Part shown: one piece after another, positions 60,766-64,000 of the stretch
Numbering within the stretch: position 1 is the stretch's first letter
Layout: every line of letters starts with the position of its first letter
DNA from: Clostridia bacterium
GTDB lineage: Bacteria; Bacillota; Clostridia; TANB77; CAG-508
DNA: 64,000 bases
Assembly: GCA_017456555.1 (NCBI GenBank)
Contig: JAFTJF010000010.1
Span: 1 to 64,000, forward strand
Direction of reading: 5' to 3'
Made by a program: the position numbers and the translations under genes
The notes under the pieces: model-generated
Told to the model about the DNA's origin: nothing
The model's database searches: none
What the model saw: the letters and a program-made list of their open reading frames with translations, nothing else

Positions 60766-61824
60766 CTATGGATTTGTTCCTCCACCTGTGGCAGTTGCAA
60801 ATGGATCTAAGCTAAAACTTAAATCGTATTGTACATCTGTACCAGATGCGTTGTTTTCACAGTCAACATCTTGTCCTTCAACCCATAAATATATTCTGTA
60901 TTTTGTTACACCAGCAGCTAATCCGCCTGGCATTAACATACTTGGTGTTCCAGATTTTGGTGTTGCCCAAGTTGGTGTTGCTGCAGCAAATGTATCTGGA
61001 TCTTTAGCAGCTGTAGCGTCAGCTAAAACAACTCCTGCTTTTTCAGCTTTAACACCGTCATAAGCTATTGTTCCATTTCCTTCTCCAGCTGTAATTGTTG
61101 CCCATCCTAGAGCTGTTGCATTGTTAACACCATTTATTGTATGTGCGTCTGCATTTGGTTCCCACATCATTACAGTACCACCTGTTGTTGGTAATGCTTG
61201 GATTTCTCCAGAAGTCGCATCAACAGCAGCTGTGTTTGGTCCTTTGATTAAAGCAACACGAGCAGCATTTGCTAATCCTTTAACTGTTGTTGGTTCTGTT
61301 ACACTACCAGACATATATAATTCTGAAGCTTCTGTTTCAACTTTTAGGAACACATCGAATGCCATGTAATATCCTTTGTCAAACTCTCCAGTTGTTGTAA
61401 CTGTATTTGATGCAACATCTGTTTGTAGTGTTGATGTTAATAAATATTGTCCATATGTATCACTTGTTGTATCTAAGTTAGCCTCTACTTTACCAAAGAA
61501 CATTTTTAAATGTCCATTTGCATCTAATTCTAAAGCACTAGATACTGGTGCCATTATTGATGGTAATTGGTTAACTGAAGATCCATATGTGTTATATGCA
61601 CTAAAAACATCATCTTTTGTTAAAACAGTTTTCCATGTAATACCGTCAGCAGAAATTTGTAATCCACTTGATGTAGCAACTTTAACATCAATAGCATCGA
61701 TGTTAACCGTTCTGTTTGCTGTAAACCAAGCGTATGTTGACATTATTAATAGTACAGCTGTTAATAACAAAATCATAAGTAAATTATTAAGTTTTTGTTT
61801 ACTTGCTTTTGTTTTTTTCTTCAT
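60766..61824 (-). CDS. TasA/camelysin-type secreted protein
   Basis: The 352-residue protein has a SipW-type signal: K-K-K-T-K at the start, a hydrophobic core (about 15-28) and then T-Y-A-W-F-T-A-N-R-T-V-N-I-D-A. That is the classic TasA/camelysin region next to the cleavage site. The rest is Ala/Thr/Gly-rich beta sandwich, ending in S-L-D-P-F-A. The Ala-rich content and richer codons, with AGGAGGAAAAG before the ATG, suggest high expression. It is probably a fibre or matrix subunit exported with help from the 61840 product and the SipW-like peptidase. Confidence 0.85.
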   Translation of the reverse strand: MKKKTKASKQKLNNLLMILLLTAVLLIMSTYAWFTANRTVNIDAIDVKVATSSGLQISADGITWKTVLTKDDVFSAYNTYGSSVNQLPSIMAPVSSALELDANGHLKMFFGKVEANLDTTSDTYGQYLLTSTLQTDVASNTVTTTGEFDKGYYMAFDVFLKVETEASELYMSGSVTEPTTVKGLANAARVALIKGPNTAAVDATSGEIQALPTTGGTVMMWEPNADAHTINGVNNATALGWATITAGEGNGTIAYDGVKAEKAGVVLADATAAKDPDTFAAATPTWATPKSGTPSMLMPGGLAAGVTKYRIYLWVEGQDVDCENNASGTDVQYDLSFSLDPFATATGGGTNP

Positions 61825-61839
61825 ATCTTTTCCTCCTAA

Positions 61840-62538
61840 TTAATCAATATGCTCTTCTGTAATGTCCATATGCATTTTCATTTCTCCACCTAGAAGTGCA
61901 TTCGTACAATCGGGATCATCTCCCTCAATAAATATAACTATTGTGAATTTGTCAATAGCTCCAGGCGCGAAATCTTGTCTTGATTCTAACATTACAGTAT
62001 CTTCGGAATAAAAAGCTTTAGTACCTTCTTCAGGTTCTTCTGTAAAACCATTTAGTTTACCATAAACAGTTTGTTCCCCATTTAAATATACCATAACTCT
62101 TATCGCTTCATCTACGTTTAGAATAACATCGTCAACTAAAATTGAATACCAGTAGTTGATACTTTCTTTTCCTTCATTTTCAACATAAAAGGTATAAGCT
62201 ATATAGTTATCCCCATTATGAGAGCCTTCAGCTGCTGTATCAAGGTTTTCTGGCAACCATTTTATTGAGATATTATCCATACCATCAAGTCCAGTAGCCT
62301 CTAACCTTCTTGACACCACTTTTTCGCTTAAATCATCATATATTACTATACCTTTTTCCCAATTCAAATTTTGATCCAAAATAACAGTAAAGTTTCCTGC
62401 ATCATAAACCATTGATAAGATAAAATATAGTAAAATAAGAAATAAAAGCAAAATTAGTAGTGCCAATCTAATCAATCTTATTCTAAAATCGCGCTTATAA
62501 ATTTTGTTAGAGGTTGTTTTAAATTCAAACTTTGTCAT
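61840..62538 (-). CDS. TasA-like operon membrane protein
   Basis: The 232-residue protein has a basic cytoplasmic start, a long hydrophobic helix (about 23-46) and a beta-rich outside domain with Y-I-A-Y-T-F-Y-V-E-N-E-G-K and F-T-I-V-I-F-I-E-G-D-D-P-D-C. The D-P-D-C-T-N-A-L-L-G-G-E-M-K-M-H-M motif at the end matches camelysin-like proteins. It heads the operon with the 60766 gene 16 bases downstream. GGAGGTGAGG precedes the ATG. Confidence 0.75.
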   Translation of the reverse strand: MTKFEFKTTSNKIYKRDFRIRLIRLALLILLLFLILLYFILSMVYDAGNFTVILDQNLNWEKGIVIYDDLSEKVVSRRLEATGLDGMDNISIKWLPENLDTAAEGSHNGDNYIAYTFYVENEGKESINYWYSILVDDVILNVDEAIRVMVYLNGEQTVYGKLNGFTEEPEEGTKAFYSEDTVMLESRQDFAPGAIDKFTIVIFIEGDDPDCTNALLGGEMKMHMDITEEHID

Positions 62539-62620
62539 TTGAACAACCTCACCTCCTAAGATTAAGCTATTATAGATTAGACATACATATTGAATTTTGC
62601 ATATTCTCTAATTTATTCTA

Positions 62621-62649
62621 ATTTTAACACAACCGTATTTTATACTCAA
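62621..62649 (-). promoter_or_regulatory. Sigma-A promoter of the TasA-like operon
   Basis: TTGAGT (revcomp 62644-62649), a 17-base spacer and TAAAAT (revcomp 62621-62626) lie about 83 bases before the ATG at 62538. Confidence 0.6.
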
Positions 62650-62700
62650 TTACATTAATTTTACATTTTTTTCTCATATATGTTACATTTTTTTAGTTAA

Positions 62701-62733
62701 TTGACTTGATTTTTTGGTTATGATAAAATCAAG
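62701..62733 (+). promoter_or_regulatory. Promoter of the 62857 gene with overlapping inverted repeat
   Basis: TTGACT (62701-62706), a 17-base spacer and TAAAAT (62724-62729) form the promoter. The inverted repeat CTTGATTTT (62705-62713) and AAAATCAAG (62725-62733) lies over both boxes, suggesting an operator. The leader to the ATG is over 100 bases long. Confidence 0.5.
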
Positions 62734-62856
62734 AAAAATAAATGTTTTTGATTATATTATTGTTTCAAAAAATGTAAAATTTTAACAATCAAAAATATAA
62801 TTTTTATTTTACATTTTTATTACAATTTATAATCAAAATTTGATGGAGTTTTAATT

Positions 62857-63795
62857 ATGAAAAAAAACAAAATTTTTAAACTAATACTCTTAATTTTAAT
62901 ACTAATTTTTGCATTTTTAACAATAAGAGATACCTATTCAAAATATATAACTCAAACAGGAAACTCTTCAAATCTTAATATTTCAAAATGGCATATATTA
63001 TTAAATGATGAAGATATTCGAAATAAAAAAGATTTTACAAATGATATAAAAATAGAATATGAAAAAAGTGAGCATGTCGCAGAAAATGTTATTGTACCAA
63101 CTTCAAAAGGAACCTTTTCTTTAGAATTAAATTCTACTGGAACAGAACTTCCTTTTGAATATACAATACAAATTACTGATGATAAACCTTATAGTGTAAC
63201 AGTAAATAGTATAACACAAGGCGACAATACAACACCTTATTTATATGATGTAACTCTTGATATAAAAAATAATAATTCAACTCTAACAAATTGGACTTTA
63301 GATTTCGAATTACCAGAACCAATATTACAAGACAGCTCAAATGTCGATACCACAGATACTTATAAAATAGAAAATAATATTTTGAAAATAGAATCACAAA
63401 CAGAATTCACTCAAGATACAACACAAACAATTAATATGATTCTTGCTTTTGCAAATGAAATAAATTTTGATATTAGTAACATAAATTTAAATGGAATATC
63501 ATTATATAATCCAACAGATAGAATAGCAGATTTTAGAATAACTTCTTATAACTTAAACGGAACTGAAATATATGTTCCATCACATGAAAGTAAAATTACA
63601 GGAACTGTAATACCTCCTGCTGATTTAACAGAAGAAGTAATAAATAGTTTTACCTTTACAATTGAATGGTATGATGAAGAAAATAATATATATGACAATT
63701 TTGAAGATGTTGAAGCAATAAAAAATGGATTACCTGCAACAATACCAATTACACTTTCAGTTACTCAACAAAATCAAACAGCGCAAACACCATAA
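62857..63795 (+). CDS. SipW-type secreted protein with CBM2-like domain
   Basis: The 312-residue protein has the signal M-K-K-N-K-I-F-K and hydrophobic core (about 8-23), then Y-S-K-Y-I-T-Q-T-G, a camelysin-like cleavage region. The middle and end (about 120-230) have the CBM2-like pattern T-L-D-I-K-N-N-N, N-W-T-L-D-F-E-L-P and I-N-M-I-L-A-F-A. A similar pattern is present in the giant protein. GGAG lies nine bases before the ATG. It is monocistronic with its own promoter and terminator and probably a matrix component. Confidence 0.75.
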   Translation: MKKNKIFKLILLILILIFAFLTIRDTYSKYITQTGNSSNLNISKWHILLNDEDIRNKKDFTNDIKIEYEKSEHVAENVIVPTSKGTFSLELNSTGTELPFEYTIQITDDKPYSVTVNSITQGDNTTPYLYDVTLDIKNNNSTLTNWTLDFELPEPILQDSSNVDTTDTYKIENNILKIESQTEFTQDTTQTINMILAFANEINFDISNINLNGISLYNPTDRIADFRITSYNLNGTEIYVPSHESKITGTVIPPADLTEEVINSFTFTIEWYDEENNIYDNFEDVEAIKNGLPATIPITLSVTQQNQTAQTP

Positions 63796-63819
63796 ACCAA
63801 AATTTAATATAAACTTATT

Positions 63820-63850
63820 AAGACATCTTTTATAAGATGTCTTTTTTATT
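63820..63850 (+). terminator. Rho-independent terminator
   Basis: AAGACATCTT / AAGATGTCTT (63820-63843, 4-nt loop) is followed by TTTTATT, 24 bases after the stop of the 62857 gene. Confidence 0.88.
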
Positions 63851-63910
63851 ATAAATTAAATCGTCGTCGAAATTTTCAATTTCGCGCCAACGATTATAAT
63901 TGTTGCAACA

Positions 63911-63941
63911 AAAAGAAGTAGATTTTTATATCTACTTCTTA
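63911..63941 (-). terminator. Rho-independent terminator of the gene at the right edge
   Basis: The stem AAGAAGTAGAT / ATCTACTTCTT (63914-63941) continues on the minus strand into a T-rich stretch. It lies 18 bases after the stop codon of the partial gene ending at 63959. Confidence 0.75.
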
Positions 63942-63958
63942 AAATTTTACTATATTTT

Positions 63959-64000
63959 TTATGGAGTTGTTGTTTGTGTTTCTTCTTTTTGAACAGCTTT
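63959..64000 (-). CDS. C-terminal end of an unidentified gene
   Basis: The last 13 codons of a minus-strand gene, reading K-A-V-Q-K-E-E-T-Q-T-T-T-P then TAA, are followed by a terminator. The Thr/Gln-rich end resembles that of the 62857 protein (Q-Q-N-Q-T-A-Q-T-P), so it may be another secreted protein. Too little is visible to assign a function. Confidence 0.5.
   Translation of the reverse strand, partial: KAVQKEETQTTTP

Larger units (their letters stand above)
62539..62856. other. Divergent intergenic region with two promoters
   Basis: These 318 bases between the TasA-like operon (minus) and the SipW-type secreted protein (plus) contain no gene. They hold two sigma-A promoters, a repeated TTACATTTTTTT (near 62661 and 62683) and the inverted repeat 62705-62733. 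A loose TTTTTGATT ... AATCAAAAA repeat (near 62744 and 62788) also lies in the plus-strand leader, which may fold. Confidence 0.6.

Overview
The window comes from a low-GC, endospore-forming Bacillota genome, most likely a member of the Clostridia. It is very AT-rich by eye. It carries spoVG, yqfC/yqfD, spoIVB and an alpha/beta-type small acid-soluble spore protein, together with a clostridial run of housekeeping genes (era-yqzL-recO, ybeY, dgkA, murC, pheST under a T-box, addA, long-form hpf). Most genes lie on the minus strand. No rRNA, tRNA, CRISPR array or prophage was seen. A 62-base gene start and a 42-base gene end are cut by the window edges.

Layout. 0-8 kb: small membrane proteins, the AddA helicase-nuclease and a membrane-anchored GH25 lysozyme with zinc-ribbon-like repeats. 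8-12 kb: pheT, a large intercistronic hairpin, pheS and its T-box leader. 12-16.5 kb: an unrecognised small operon and two membrane-anchored extracytoplasmic proteins. 16.6-18.6 kb: spoVG and divergent murC. 18.6-36.5 kb: one long minus-strand operon for an atypical Tad-like pilus or secretion machine. 36.6-47.3 kb: HAD phosphatase, SASP, hpf, GT-C-like membrane protein, recO-yqzL-era, a DUF3048 protein, dgkA, ybeY, an unknown gene where phoH is commonly found, yqfD and yqfC. 47.3-50.3 kb: DUF4116 protein, ER-type (SipW-like) signal peptidase and an unknown two-gene operon. 50.4-63.8 kb: a cell-surface/matrix region with a roughly 3,360-residue glycine-repeat beta-helix protein, two TasA/camelysin-type proteins and a divergent third one.

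The most interesting system is the operon at 18.6-36.5 kb. Its order resembles a Tad locus: CpaB-like SAF protein, two MinD/CpaE-like proteins, CpaF-like ATPase, a TadB/TadC-like double platform protein, then about eight short membrane-anchored pilin-like proteins. Several features are unusual. The pilin-like proteins have no prepilin leader and start almost directly with the hydrophobic segment. No prepilin peptidase is present in the window. Both MinD-like proteins have lost the P-loop lysine. The ATPase carries its own N-terminal membrane anchor and an altered Walker B region. The operon ends with a SpoIVB (S55) protease that retains its catalytic triad, a formylglycine-enzyme-like ectodomain protein and a GT-C-type membrane protein. 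A second promoter before the 144-aa pilin-like gene and a 13-bp-arm hairpin after the pilin pair suggest separate dosage of the presumed major subunits.

The surface region probably works as a unit. The SipW-type peptidase at 47.9 kb would process the TasA-like exports at 60.8, 61.8 and 62.9 kb. The giant protein and the 62.9-kb protein appear to share a CBM2-like beta-sandwich. The promoters of these last two genes each overlap an inverted repeat, which suggests repressor control.
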